Source: Gibbula magus | Taxonomy: Eukaryota > Mollusca > Gastropoda > Trochida > Trochidae | Assembly: GCA_936450465.1 (NCBI GenBank) | Contig: OW388291.1 | Coordinates: 74,244,436-74,308,435, forward strand | Length of the DNA stretch: 64,000 nt | Direction: 5' to 3' | Shown: piece by piece, positions 33,901 through 45,922 of the stretch | How positions within the stretch are numbered: the stretch's first letter is position 1 | Layout of the letters: every line of letters begins with the position of its first letter | The notes under the pieces: model-generated | Databases searched by the model: none | Seen by the model: only the letters and a program-made list of their open reading frames with translations | What the model was told of the DNA's origin: nothing | Position numbers and translations under genes: made by a program

Positions 33901-35633
33901 GAGGCTTTTTTGAAGTGTTGGATATGTAGTTCAGTAGTCAATGGCTTTATTGAAGTGTTGGAAATGTAGTACAGTAGTCAATGGCTTTATTGAAGTGTTG
34001 GACATGTAGTACAGTAGTCAATGGCTTTATTGAAGTGTTGGAAATGTAGTACAATAGTCAATGGCTTTATTGAAGTGTTGGACATGTAGTACAGTAGTCA
34101 ATGGCTTTATTGAAGTGTTGGAAATATAGTACAGAAGTCAATGGTTTTATTGAAGTGTTGGAAATATAGTACAGTAGTCAATGGTTTTATTGAAGTGTTG
34201 GAAATATAGTACAGTAGTCAATGGCTTTATTGAAGTGTTGGAAATATAGTACAGAAGTCAATGGTTTAATTGAAGTTTTGGAAATATAGTACAGTAGTCA
34301 ATGGCTTTATTGAAGTGTTGGACATGTAGTACAGTAGTCAATGGCTTTATTGAAGTTTTGGACATGTAGTACAGTAGTCAATGGTTTTATTGAAGTGTTG
34401 GAAATGTAGTACAGTAGTCAATGGCTTTATTGAAGTGTTGGACATGTAGTACAGTAGTCAATGGCTTTATTGAAGTGTTGGAAATGTAGTACAATAGTCA
34501 ATGGCTTTATTGAAGTGTTGGACATGTAGTACAGTAGTCAATGGCTTTATTGAAGTGTTGGAAATATAGTACAGAAGTCAATGGTTTTATTGAAGTGTTG
34601 GAAATATAGTACAGTAGTCAATGGTTTTATTGAAGTGTTGGAAATATAGTACAGAAGTCAATGGTTTTATTGAAGTGTTGGAAATATAGTACAGTAGTCA
34701 ATGGCTTTAATGAAGTGTTGGAAATGTAGTACAGTAGTCAATGGCTTTAATGAAGTGTTGGAAATGTAGTACAGTAGTCAATGGCTTTATTGAAGTGTTG
34801 GATATGTAGTACAGTAGTCAATGGCTTTAATGAAGTGTTGGAAATGTAGTACAGTAGTCAATGGCTTTATTGAAGTGTTGGATATGTAGTACAGTAGTCA
34901 ATGGCTTTATTGAAGTGTTGGATATGTAGTACAGTAGTCAATGGCTTTATTGAAGTGTTGGAAATGTAGTGCAGTAGTCAATTGCTTTATTGAAGTGTTG
35001 GAAATGTAGTACAGTAGTCAATGGCTTTAATGAAGTGTTGGAAATGTAGTACAGTAGTCAATGGCTTAATTGAAGTGTTGGATATGTAGTACAGTAGTCA
35101 ATGGCTTTAATGAAGTGTTGGAAATGTAGTACAGTAGTCAATGGCTTTAATGAAGTGTTGGAAATGTAGTACAGTAGTCAATGGCTTTAATGAAGTGTTG
35201 GAAATGTAGTACAGTAGTCAATGGCTTTATTGAAGTGTTGGAAATATAGTACAGAAGTCAATGGTTTTATTGAAGTGTTGGAAATATAGTACAGTAGTCA
35301 ATGGCTTTATTGAAGTGTTGGAAATATAGTACAGTAGTCAATGGCTTTATTGAAGTGTTGGAAATGTAGTACAGTAGTCAATGGCTTTATTGAAGTGTTG
35401 GATATGTAGTACAGTAGTCAATGGTTTTATTGAAGTGTTGGAAATGTAGTACAGTAGTCAATGGCTTTATTGAAGTGTTGGATATGTAGTACAGTAGTCA
35501 ATGGCTTTATTGAAGTGTTGGAAATGTAGTGCAGTGGTCAATGACTTTATTGAAGTGTTGGAAATGTAGTACAGTGGTCAATGGCTTTATTGAAGTTTTG
35601 GAAATGTAGTACAGTAGTCAATGGTTTTATTGA
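33901..35633. repeat. Satellite array, 43 units of exactly 40 bp
   Basis: The unit is ATGGCTTTATTGAAGTGTTG followed by GAAATGTAGTACAGTAGTCA, with substitutions only. Unit starts at 33901, 33941, 33981 and so on stay in register to 35620 with no indel, then 13 bp of a 44th unit. Frequent variants are GAAATG/GACATG/GATATG/GAAATA, TTTTAT/CTTTAT/CTTTAA and CAGTAG/CAGAAG/CAATAG. A seven-unit block at 33941-34220 recurs at 34381-34660 with about two differences. Every unit carries stops, so it is not coding. Confidence 0.98.
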
Positions 35634-37750
35634 GAAAGATGATCGTAAGAGTTTCACATTTAAGATAAATATAAGGAAAGTGAACAGATCTCAAAGGATC
35701 CATTTAAATAAAAATGTTCCCTCCCCATCAATGTATTCAGTAAGCCAAATACTATAACTTCATAGACTCTATCAGTGACTCGGTAACAGTCCACGGTCAA
35801 GCTTTTTCTCGTACACTCACTATACATGTTTATCAGTATTAACATGAACAAGCTAGTTTCTAAACGTATCTCACCACAAAGTGTAGCGTGAGATATGATT
35901 GACGTGACGTAGATACACGTAGATAATTATATTGGATACAGATCTATATCTAATATGTAAGTATACTTCACCGACTTATAGTGGATTATATTTTTTTTAT
36001 TGACATGACAATCCTTACACAATGGTCGTGGTATTTTAATAATCTGTTTATACGTTATCTCTGTAAGGTAAATGCTACGATTAAACACGATTCACAACAT
36101 ACATATTTATAAATTTACAATAAACAGTTTTTTACAACGTTTTCTCAATATTTTACAAATTAAAGGAAGTAGAGGTAACCTTTGCAAGGAAATCGCCATT
36201 GAAACGTGACTCGTTATCTTGACTAAGGACATTTTTCAATAGATATCATAATTAGAATAAATTCAAACTTTAATGAATGATGCACGTGCATACAGGTGGG
36301 GGAAAGCATGCGTGGCTTTATTTCAATAACGATAACTAATTTCAAGGATACAGATGTCTCCGATTCTCACAAATATTATCTTAAAGCTGCATCCGTGTTC
36401 TTGTTATTTTCTGCATGAACAGTTCGACGAGATGTACTCTCAACATAACCTTTCTACTATTTCTACGATTTTTTTCGGAAGCGTAGTGAATGCAATGTTG
36501 TTTAATGCTGTTGTCTTTCTTGTTTCTGCTTTTTCCGCGTAATTGTTCGATGATCCTCAATTTCATTTTATGATATTTGTCTTTGACACTTCTAGAATTA
36601 ATATTGTTTATATAAATTGAAATTATATGACATAATGACATTGTCCTACATTGTCTTATAGAATGTCTCCATATTTTCCAATTGTGTTCATCACGAGACA
36701 TGTTATTGTCACATTTTGTTTGAAACCAAATCAACTAAACAAACATTGATTTCATTCCAAAACACGGTAAAGTCGTTTCTTCGTATTTTCATATGTAAAA
36801 CAATCATCAATATTTCAATATATTCCTGTTCATACAAACGAATAGGGATGAAAGCACAAGCTCAAAACTGAATGCAAACTGTATATTTCAAAATATTGAT
36901 AAATGTAGAAATTTGCTAATTCTGTGACGTCACAATTGGGATTGTTGATCCACAGATCCTCTAAAGTAGTATCAGCTGATACACTCGAACATCTTCCGAC
37001 CAGGCGTGTTCCTATTTCCTCAAAGTCGTCAATTGTTATGAAAATAATAAAACATGTGATTTCCACATTGCCAACAATGTGCGGGGGAGGTTTATGGCTT
37101 CACTCGACTGTGACGTCACAAGAGACCCCCTGTAGCCTATCGCTCTACAGCTGTCTTGACCATATTACAATATTTTGACGGGTATTGTTTCTTGATCAAG
37201 CTTTTCCATGAAGACAGTCTGTCTCTTGTTGTGATGCAGGTGTCTGACAAGTTACATCTGACCTCTGGCTGCCTGTTGTCGTCAGCATCAAAGAGAACAT
37301 CTTTGATGTATGCAAATTATCTTATTTTGTAAGATTGCAACGGAAAATAATATTTTCATTTATTTACACAACAATGATATTAACCCGTTTAATTAATTTG
37401 ATATATGATTCAAATGACTTATATATTTTGTAACTTTTTCGTTTAGAACTAAATATCAGTTGAATTAACGATTTCTTAGCAACTGATATTACATCATAAA
37501 GTAAGAAGGGTAATTTACTTGTACCAAAGTATCCTCAATTATCTTAAATAACCAATACAATATACAGTGTAGTGTTGATTAATAACATGCTTCGTTTCAG
37601 CCGTTGACATATGTTTCAAAATTGTATTTAATTTAAATATAATCAACAAATGTTCTAATCAAAACCCTTAGACTAAGAGCAAGAACAGTCAAAATCAAAA
37701 TGAAAGTAAGAAGAAGGCTGATCTATCTGATCTGTCATCAATTGCTGCTT
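35634..37750. other. Non-coding stretch with two palindromic CREs
   Basis: TGTGACGTCACA occurs at 36923-36934 and 37109-37120, 186 bp apart. No gene recognised; frames at 36354-36734 and 36830-37178 overlap on both strands and have no known domain. Confidence 0.4.
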
Positions 37751-37751
37751 T

Positions 37752-38211
37752 CTAGACTTACTAAAATGTAATATACTTACTAAAATGTTAGACTTACTAA
37801 AATGTGATAGACTTACTAAAATGTAATAGACTAACTAAAATGTAATAGACTTACTAAAATGTTAGACTTACTAAAATATTAAACTTACTAAAATGTTAGA
37901 CGTACTAAAATGTAATAGACTTACTAAAATATTAAACTTACTAAAATGTAATAGACTTACTAAAATGTAATATACTTACTAAAATGTTAGACTTACTAAA
38001 ATGTGATAGACTAACTAAAACGTAATAGACTTACTAAAATGTTAGACTTACTAAAATATTAAACTTACTAAAATGTTAGACGTACTAAAATGTAATAGAC
38101 TTACTAAAATGTAATATATTTACTAAAATGTTAGACTTACTAAAATGTTAGACTTACTAAAATGTTAGACTTACTAAAATGTGATAGACTTACTAAAATA
38201 TAATAGACTTT
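37752..38211. repeat. Tandem repeat, 17/19-bp units
   Basis: Repeats of TTACTAAAATGTTAGAC (17 bp), TTACTAAAATGTAATAGAC (19 bp) and variants, about 25 units. A block of several units near 37770-37900 recurs around 37980-38090 in nearly the same order, which points to segmental duplication in the array. Confidence 0.95.
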
Positions 38212-39717
38212 CTGTTTGATAGACGGGCCGAACTGGCAGGCTACAATTTCACTTGAATCAAACGGGCCAAGTGATAAACTGCAAATGTTTATCAAAACTG
38301 AATGAAAATCATCGAATTCAGAGACAATAAAACAATCCCAATTTCACCTGCTTGGATTAACCTAGAAATGATAAGACGCCACACTGAAGGTTTGATGACA
38401 GTCAACCTCTGACATAGCGACCTGCCTTTAATGACATCGAGTCATTTCCTATCACAATGATAAATCTAACGCGCAGAGCAAGGTGTGGAAGTTGAGATGA
38501 ATGTGGTCCAATGTTTAGAAATTTGGATACATTTCTCTCCTTGAGTCCGGCTGTTTTTACATTTATTCATGCATGTCTTTATCTTATGTATACAATTATA
38601 GGATTGGTGGTTTGACTACTACGCGATTTGTGAAATTGATTTGTAAACATGACAATTAAAGCCACAGGCGACTGAAGTCACACCGACCGATTACCGCGAC
38701 AGTTTCCTATAGAGTTCACCGTGTACAGTATCAAAGCGAAGGCACTCATACAGAATCGATGAATTATTCGTTTTATATTGAACGACTTTTTGAATAAACA
38801 AAGCGTGGGTGAACTCATATGCAAGTTCGTCGTATAGAGTACTTTATGCATAAAGATATGTACACTTTCATACAGCCAGTGTTTGAAATAGCAGCGATAA
38901 ACCCACTCACTCACTCATAAAGTGGCATGCACATGTATGTAAGCTAGATGACAATTCACAGAATAAAAATATGCTCCCTCCCTTTTACTCTGACATATGA
39001 AGGGCTTAAACCACATTCAAAGAAAAATATTGCTCTAAATTTAACAGCATAACCGTAACAAAGTTCTTCACATAACAGGACGATTAAACAATTAACCGTG
39101 TTTTGGTACTCATGAGACTTGTCTGTTTAATTAGCAAAATACAACTAAGGAAAACACTTTTTCAAATGTTTGTTCACTTCAGCGTGATATTTATGCGTAT
39201 ATAGATCCAAATATCTGTTGAACTATTCTCCGCTCCTCGAAATTTAAATATATCCACATACAAGGATTCGAAATTAGCTGGATTACCAGGAAATAGGAAA
39301 CACTGGCGACTCATACAAATGTACTGACAACGACACTTGAACTCAGTAACTGACACACCCATCCAAAACTATGCTAGTATGTGGAAACATTTCAGACTCT
39401 TGATTTGCCTCTTCAAATACGCAGAATTCTAACTTAATTTCAGTGATCAACCTTTTACGTGATATCGTATACGATCTTAACAATAATTCAAGGGATGAGA
39501 GAATAAGAAAAGATATAAACATCTCATTCGTGTTTATGAAAACAATCTCCAGGTTCTGATTTAATACCTACTATACACATTGAACGGATCAAGACATAGC
39601 TAAAACTTTACTAACTCCAACTTTGAACGTTCAACAACTGGGAAACGATGTTGAAGTCTGACAATTACACTCTGAAAAATATTTATTTTATTCATGGAAA
39701 GACAAAGATATAACATG
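38212..39717. other. Non-coding stretch, nothing recognised
   Basis: No domain, RNA gene or repeat seen. Minus frames at 38678-38914 and 39174-39362 are unsupported. Confidence 0.4.
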
Positions 39718-39866
39718 CATTCTAGAAGTCTGTGTAATAGAAAGACACGGATATTTAATAGATGATCAACGTCTTTAGTTTACAACGACCTTTCGGTATA
39801 TATCCTATATCGTAAAGAAGTTGATCATCCATAAAACATAAACTAGAATGCCCCTCAAACAGTTCA
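39718..39866. mobile_element. Foldback copy of the Penelope-type repeat family
   Basis: Left and right halves are inverted copies: GCATTCTAGAAG (39718-39729) with ACTAGAATGC (39842-39851), and GATGATCAACGTCTTTA (39761-39777) with TAAAGAAGTTGATCATC (39813-39829). CCGAAAGGTCG on the minus strand near 39796-39786 stands where GAAACGTCG lies in other copies. The right flank CCCCTCAAACAGTT matches the family end. No intact ribozyme core. Confidence 0.6.
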
Positions 39867-41217
39867 TTTTATTCATATTGTAAAGGGTCTCTGAGCAAAG
39901 AGACATTTAGTAGTACTTTTAGACCAAATCAAGATATTTTTCTATTTCAAGGAAGAATCATGCTAAGAGATACCGATACTCAAAGGTAAGTGGAATTTTT
40001 GTACGAACTGCAGGCTAACGGTCTTATAGAAATTGTTGAATTTTTTTAGACTTTCAAAATATAGAAAATGTAATAAATCACACTTGTATATTTGTATTGT
40101 ATTGTCTTTTATATGTAACCTTTTCAAATGATCTATACTAGAATAAAACATGTCTGTTTATAAATATGCAAATGATTTGTTCGAAAGTTGATATATTAAT
40201 GTTAACACATGTCATGTTGGAACAATATTTGAAATGCTAACACGAATAAAGAGACGCTTCAGAGTAACCTTAATTCAAATTACCACAGCTTACATTTGGA
40301 TTAAAAAGATTTGTAGACTTTTCTCGGAGATACATTGAATATAATGCATTGTAAAACATACAACTTGATTAATGTATCATCTGATTTACACATCCATTTC
40401 CTTTTAATTTCACTTTGTTTCAATAAACCATATGAAAAATGTAATTAATTTCTCAAAATTCAAACTTTTATAACATGTCAACCACAAACTCATACTAGAA
40501 AGGAAATCTATGAACATTACACCATATGATGCTGCCTGATCAGGATTTAAAAAGTCATATGTTGAAATGCTTTAATTTGAGAACTATTTTACCTCTTTTG
40601 TTATTTGCACGTATTTTAAAAATAATGTGAATAAATTTGATAGATTGAAATACTGTTCATAATTTCATAGACATGGCTAAGTACTCGTGCACTTAATGAA
40701 CGTTTCCATCCTGTTTTGTCAACTGCTCAGTCATTATTATCAATAGTCAATATCATATTTCTGTAATAAGAGGAAGATCATAAAGTATACAAACAAAACA
40801 TTTCAAGTGTCAAACCGGTAGTCAAAAGGTCATTAAGTGCATAGATATTCATTATCATAAATATGATCAAGAAATCGGTGAAACTTCGTTACAAAACCGG
40901 AACCAGTTTGACGTTTTCAGTTAACATAAAGCTGGCGTCACACACGTACGAATGTTGTTCCCAGAAGGGAAGCGTGTACATTGTCGGTGTACTTAAATAT
41001 AGGTACACGTTATGGGTGGACTGCAATCTACACCAGTGAAGTTATTAGTAATTCATTCTCACCTTATATAGCTTTAGTATACCGGATATACCGATGTAGT
41101 TATACGAATTTTCTAAGAGCTTTTCACATGAGCTGAGTTAAGCTTACTGGTACTGAATATGTAAGAACAATTCTTAGCAACTATAAAGTCAGTTTGAAAG
41201 ATGAAACTGAGATCGAC
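39867..41217. other. Non-coding stretch, nothing recognised
   Basis: AT-rich with no recognisable gene or repeat. Confidence 0.4.
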
Positions 41218-41795
41218 CATAGGTATTGTTAGTGTTAGTTCGTATACTATATTAGTTCGTATACTATCTTAGTTCGTATACTGTATTAGTTCGTATACTA
41301 TATTAGTTCGTATACTATTGGAGTGCTATTCGTATTGTTGGTATTAGTTCGTATACTATTGGAGTGCTATAACTATTGTTAGTGTTAGTTCGAATACTAC
41401 TGGAGTGCTATAAGTATTGTTAGTGTTAGTTCGTATAATATTGGAGTGCTATAAGTATTGTTAGTGTTAGTTCGTATACTATTGGAGTGCTATAATTATT
41501 GTTAGTGCTAGTTCGTATACTATTGGAGTGCTTTAAGTATTGTTGGTATTAGTTCGTATACTATTGAAGTGCTATAAGTATTGTTGGTATTAGTTCGTAT
41601 ACTATTGGAGTGCTTTAAGTATTGTTGGTATTAGTTCGTATACTATTGGAGTGCTATAAGTATTGTTGGTATTAGTTCGTATACTATTGGAGTGCTATAA
41701 GTATTGTTAGTGTTAGTTCGTATACTATTGGAGTGCTATAAGTATTGTTAGTGTTAGTTCGTATACTATTGGATTGCTATATGTATTAGTTATTT
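41218..41795. repeat. Tandem repeat, 41-bp unit with a shorter sub-repeat at its left
   Basis: Twelve units begin with TTAGTTCGTATACTATTGGA at 41303 and then every 41 bp (41344, 41385 ... 41754) without indels. They continue with GTGCTATAAGTATTGTTGGTA or a variant. To the left (41236-41302), TTAGTTCGTATACTATA-type units of about 17-20 bp repeat four times; these are the first half of the 41-bp unit. Confidence 0.95.
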
Positions 41796-42711
41796 CATAA
41801 GAATTTCGTAACTAACTAAGTTTAGTTTATGATAATAGTTGAACACGTGCATTGCGTATATCAAAGTTTGTTATACGGTATTTACTTTACTTTCATTTCT
41901 AATAAAATGAAATATTCAAATACAGATATGGTTTCATTAGGTATGTTTAGATTGACAGTTTGTTCTTCAATCAAAGCAAAAAGGTTTAGGACCAACTATA
42001 CGAAAGGATTAGATTTTCGTTCACATGAATAGGTATATCATATATATTCCCTGTGACCAGTGACGATATATGATGTCAACACTGGCCAGTAGCCGGAACT
42101 ACTTTCATCTATGTAAACAAACGAGAGTTTATTTGTAACCTGAAAGTAATTCTAATTACAAACTTGTATAATGAATATACTACTAATTGGAATTTGTCAA
42201 ATGCCAGGTTTAGTTCATCTTGTGACATTGATATTTGATTTTTATATTTCACTAGTAGCGGCTTCAATCATGACGTATCAATTTTACTGATGACACTCGA
42301 TGAAATAAACCTGATATTTGACAATTAACTGTCCTCTATTTATTTAAGACATCATTATATTAAATTTGGATGTAGTAATTGACATACATATTTGTAAAGC
42401 ACAGATTCGGTAACCATGACGACAAGAGATGTTCGTGGCAATGGTTAACATGTCTTCTCAACCGATAGCACCTGATTCATCTGAGTTTTTCCAAAATGTA
42501 TCCTTATCAAAAGTTGAAATAACTCATAAGACAAGATAACTGACATTTCGTTACCATTTACTGAATAATCAGATAATCTTGACAAATACCATGTTTATTT
42601 CATCGCTGAGAGTTTATATTATCACGAGTGGCACAGACGACCTATATTCACTACTGAATAATAACACGTTTATTTTATTGATATATTGGTTTAGATCGAC
42701 ATTTCTGACGA
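41796..42711. other. Non-coding stretch, nothing recognised
   Basis: A 67-codon frame at 41829-42032 and a 70-codon frame at 42579-42791 are unsupported; the latter runs into the next foldback element. Confidence 0.4.
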
Positions 42712-42903
42712 CAAGGATATTTATGAATCATCAACTTCTTTGTTTAACAATGGCGACGTTTCAGTATAGATTCATTATTTACAACGGTTAATATTATAAG
42801 ATTCTATACCAAAACGTCGACATTTATAAATAATGAAGTTGATCATTCATAAACATCACTGTCTTCTCTATAAAACCACCTTCTAGAATGCGTCTCAAAC
42901 AAA
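42712..42903. mobile_element. Foldback copy of the Penelope-type repeat family
   Basis: Two inverted half-elements face each other. The left, on the minus strand, reads CTATACTGAAACGTCGCC, then AAGAAGTTGATGATTCATAAA. The right, on the plus strand, reads CTATACCAAAACGTCGAC, then TGAAGTTGATCATTCATAAA (42829-42848). The right flank TCTAGAATGCGTCTCAAACA then AACTGTT is the family end. GAAACGTCG is retained on one arm but no CTGATGA core is visible. Confidence 0.6.
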
Positions 42904-43139
42904 CTGTTCTTTCTACATCGAATTTTGCATTTTCACATCAATATTAGGATAAATTTTAAGCGATGAAACATATGGAATCAACAAAGGAGGCAAAGATCGA
43001 GTTCAAACCCCATGATCTATACTCATTCGAATATATTTTTTTTTAAATTAAAAATGTCAAATACAAAGTTTACTCGATTTTCTGTCGAATTCGAAACTGT
43101 ATTCCCAAAACACTTAAATTAATAATGATTGGTCAGAAA

Positions 43140-43515
43140 GTCAACATCCGTGTAAAAATCTAACAAGCCCTTGAACTCTCGTGCTTGTCAGGGTCGGCGT
43201 GGGTTCATTCATATAGTTCCAACAAGACGTATACAACGACGTCACGATATATACGGGCTTTATCTACTTCCGGGGGTCGGGTATGACAGCGGGGATTCAT
43301 AGTATATTGATCAGTGACTGGTGCTTGTGACTGTTACGTACCGTGTCACGAACTGAGATAAGTGTACAGTTATACCTAGAAGTACCCGACAGTACAGTCG
43401 TTGTTTGTATGTAGGTAGTACCTACTAGTCTATCTACCCCGACTTCACCTCCAGTCATTCTTCCTTGTACGTCACGGAGTTTAGACTCGAAGACAATGCC
43501 ACCTGGGTAGTGTTT
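43140..43515 (+). promoter_or_regulatory. Candidate promoter/first-exon island
   Basis: A GC-richer patch of about 370 bp in AT-rich surroundings. It contains GATATATA (43247-43254), C/G-rich sequence after it, and ATGCCACCTGGGTAGTG near 43496-43512, which could be a start codon followed by a splice donor. No downstream exon can be identified, so this is a weak call. Confidence 0.2.
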
Positions 43516-44757
43516 ATAGATTCTGTTGTTCGAATCCGTAGTCTTTATTTCCCCTGAATGATTACCCCCATTGACTTATTTAGAATTATATTCTGAAATG
43601 GTAGTCTTTTGTTGAATAGATTTCGAAATCTCATATATCTAACTTATATCTAACTAAACTGAGTACAAAACCTCTATTGGTTTTATCATATGTTTGATTT
43701 TCAATTACAAATATCTTATGTTTTCGAAGTCGTACTCTAAAACTGAAAAGTACAGTCATCAGCCAAGGAATAATTCTATGTGGTTTTATTTCTTTTTGGA
43801 AATTCATAAATTATTCAAAAATTAATTTGGATAAAACACAACTGTTCATCGGCATATAAGGCATCTGCTAAGTGAAAATCAATAAATGTGCCTCATTCTG
43901 CACACATTTACAACATTATAAACATGGTAAGGGTCATGTTGGTGTAAAAATGATTTTATACCCCTTGGTCCTTTCAGTGACTCTAACTCTGCATGTTTGA
44001 AAAAAACCGAGTATTATTGTTTGCAGAATCAGTCAAAAATTGAACATTAAATAATATCCCGGTTCTATCATATCAGTTTGTTTTGTTATTTTTACTGTAT
44101 GAGTGAAACAATAGGGTGTAAAGTTTCTTTTGTACCTCAGTTTATATCTAACTATCTAGGCTCATTTGAGAAATTGACGAAATATGATTTTTGTACTTTA
44201 ATGTTCATAACTTACATAATTTCAGAAATATCAAGATTCGTAGATTATCTGATATACAAACAGCATATTGGTATTATACAAGATACAATACATTTCTTTT
44301 CCAATAGGCTTCTTTTCCAAATTGACATTACAATATACTCTCCCCCATTGAATGCTTATTACCTCTTACTTAATTCAGTACATCATAAAACGAACATCAT
44401 GGTTCCTAATATATATTGTACGAGGTATAATGATATATTTTGAATTAAAATATTTTATTTACTTCACCTATGCCCTCATCTCCTATACTTTCAGTATTCA
44501 ATTAAAATCCTTTTACATATAGTTTTAACTTCTTGACAGTGCACGTGTCTGTTTAATACAATATTTCGTGAGTGTGTGTAATAACATTTCTATCTATCAT
44601 ATAGATTGTTTTCATTCATACAGGAGTAGTATTTGCTCCACAGTTTTATCTACTTTGGGTTTGGCGCTAAGAGGAAGCGGCGATTGACGTATGCACTTAT
44701 TGACAATAAATCAGCTAATGACAATGCGATAACACATTCATCGAGGCTATTGGTTCA
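43516..44757. other. Non-coding stretch with an unsupported 121-codon frame
   Basis: A plus-strand frame at 44078-44443 is very rich in Ile, Tyr and Phe, as expected from AT-rich DNA, and I recognise no domain. Nothing else seen. Confidence 0.35.
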
Positions 44758-44970
44758 ATATCTCGTGACTGATACCGTGCGTGTATCGTAGGTGTGTTTC
44801 GGAATTATTCCGAATTATATACTCAGAAAAGTTGTGTGTGACGTTCTCACTACATCGGGTTTAACTAACGACTTGAACATATTCAGTAAAACGATTGACG
44901 TGATATCGCGTGACTGATATCAACACGTATATTATCGGCGGTGTGTTTCGGAATGATTCCAGTTATACCT
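44758..44970. repeat. Direct duplication of about 62 bp, 145 bp apart
   Basis: TCGTGACTGATA ... GTGTGTTTCGGAATTATTCC (44763-44810) recurs as GCGTGACTGATA ... GTGTGTTTCGGAATGATTCC (44908-44960). The first copy includes the perfect palindrome TTCGGAATTATTCCGAA (44798-44814). It is non-coding. Confidence 0.55.
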
Positions 44971-45560
44971 ACATATTACTAGATCGAGTTTGGAACGAAA
45001 GCGATGTGTCATAGAGACGTCATGAAATTTGCTGACATAAACATTTTCGAAGACAGATAGCTTACGCAGGTTATTTCACAACACCCACTCTTATCGCTGG
45101 CCACTCTTTTAACCGAAACTTGTGAGTCACTTAGCCGAGGTATATGTGTCATTCAGATAGTAGAAACTATACGTTACATTACTACAATGGTTGTTTTAAT
45201 ACGAGATGACATTTGTATTGGGACTACTTGGAACATGGTTATATTTACTATTATTTAGTAACGAAACTATAGGTTCAGTATTTGAAGGAATCAATGCGAG
45301 TGGTTATAATTTTGTTCTAATGTATCGAACACTGATCAGATGGCAGTGAGAACTAAACAATGTATGTTTCATTTCAGTAAAACATATTTTATTAAATGAG
45401 AAAAGATTAGGAACAAGTTCCCAACTTAAAATACCTTAACCCCCCTTGCAGTTTCAGATATGTCGTCGAAATTTATTTCATTTCATTAAAGGCATACTAC
45501 CCCTTCCCGCCTAGTTATTTTTCGCTTTCATTTACAAGTTATTAGTCTTATTAGTGATTA

Positions 45561-45580
45561 GGGGGGGGGGGGGGGGGGGG
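45561..45580 (+). repeat. Homopolymer G20
   Basis: Twenty consecutive G in an AT-rich context. The exact length may be affected by sequencing. Confidence 0.9.
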
Positions 45581-45922
45581 TATTTATATAGGGGAACCAT
45601 GTTTGTCAATCCCCCTTAATTTTCCATGTTCACAAAGGAAAATAAATACCGTGTAAGCATGTGTTGAAACTAAAACTCTTAGAATCATATTGACTTGCTT
45701 GTCACGAGAAGATCAGGTTTCCACTGAGGATGAAGAAAATAATGATTCACGATAAATACATCGATTGTACTCAAAAGATATATGTTTCTTTTGAGCACTC
45801 ACAGTACTGTCCAATATATACTCGACAGGAGTGCCATACTGTTTTACTTTGATTTGTATAAATTTGTATTTTTTTAATGTATATATGATGTCAATCTGCC
45901 TGGATCGATTGTAGTCTCCTGT

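Noticed and set aside
33901..35633. CRISPR-like array
   Set aside because: The 40-bp units are contiguous with no unique spacers, and the DNA is eukaryotic; it is a satellite.
42990..43015. GAGTTCAAACCCC resembling a tRNA T-arm
   Set aside because: No acceptor stem or A box in the preceding 60 nt.
44078..44443. A 121-codon frame rich in Ile/Tyr/Phe
   Set aside because: Composition is what AT-rich non-coding DNA gives; no recognisable motif.
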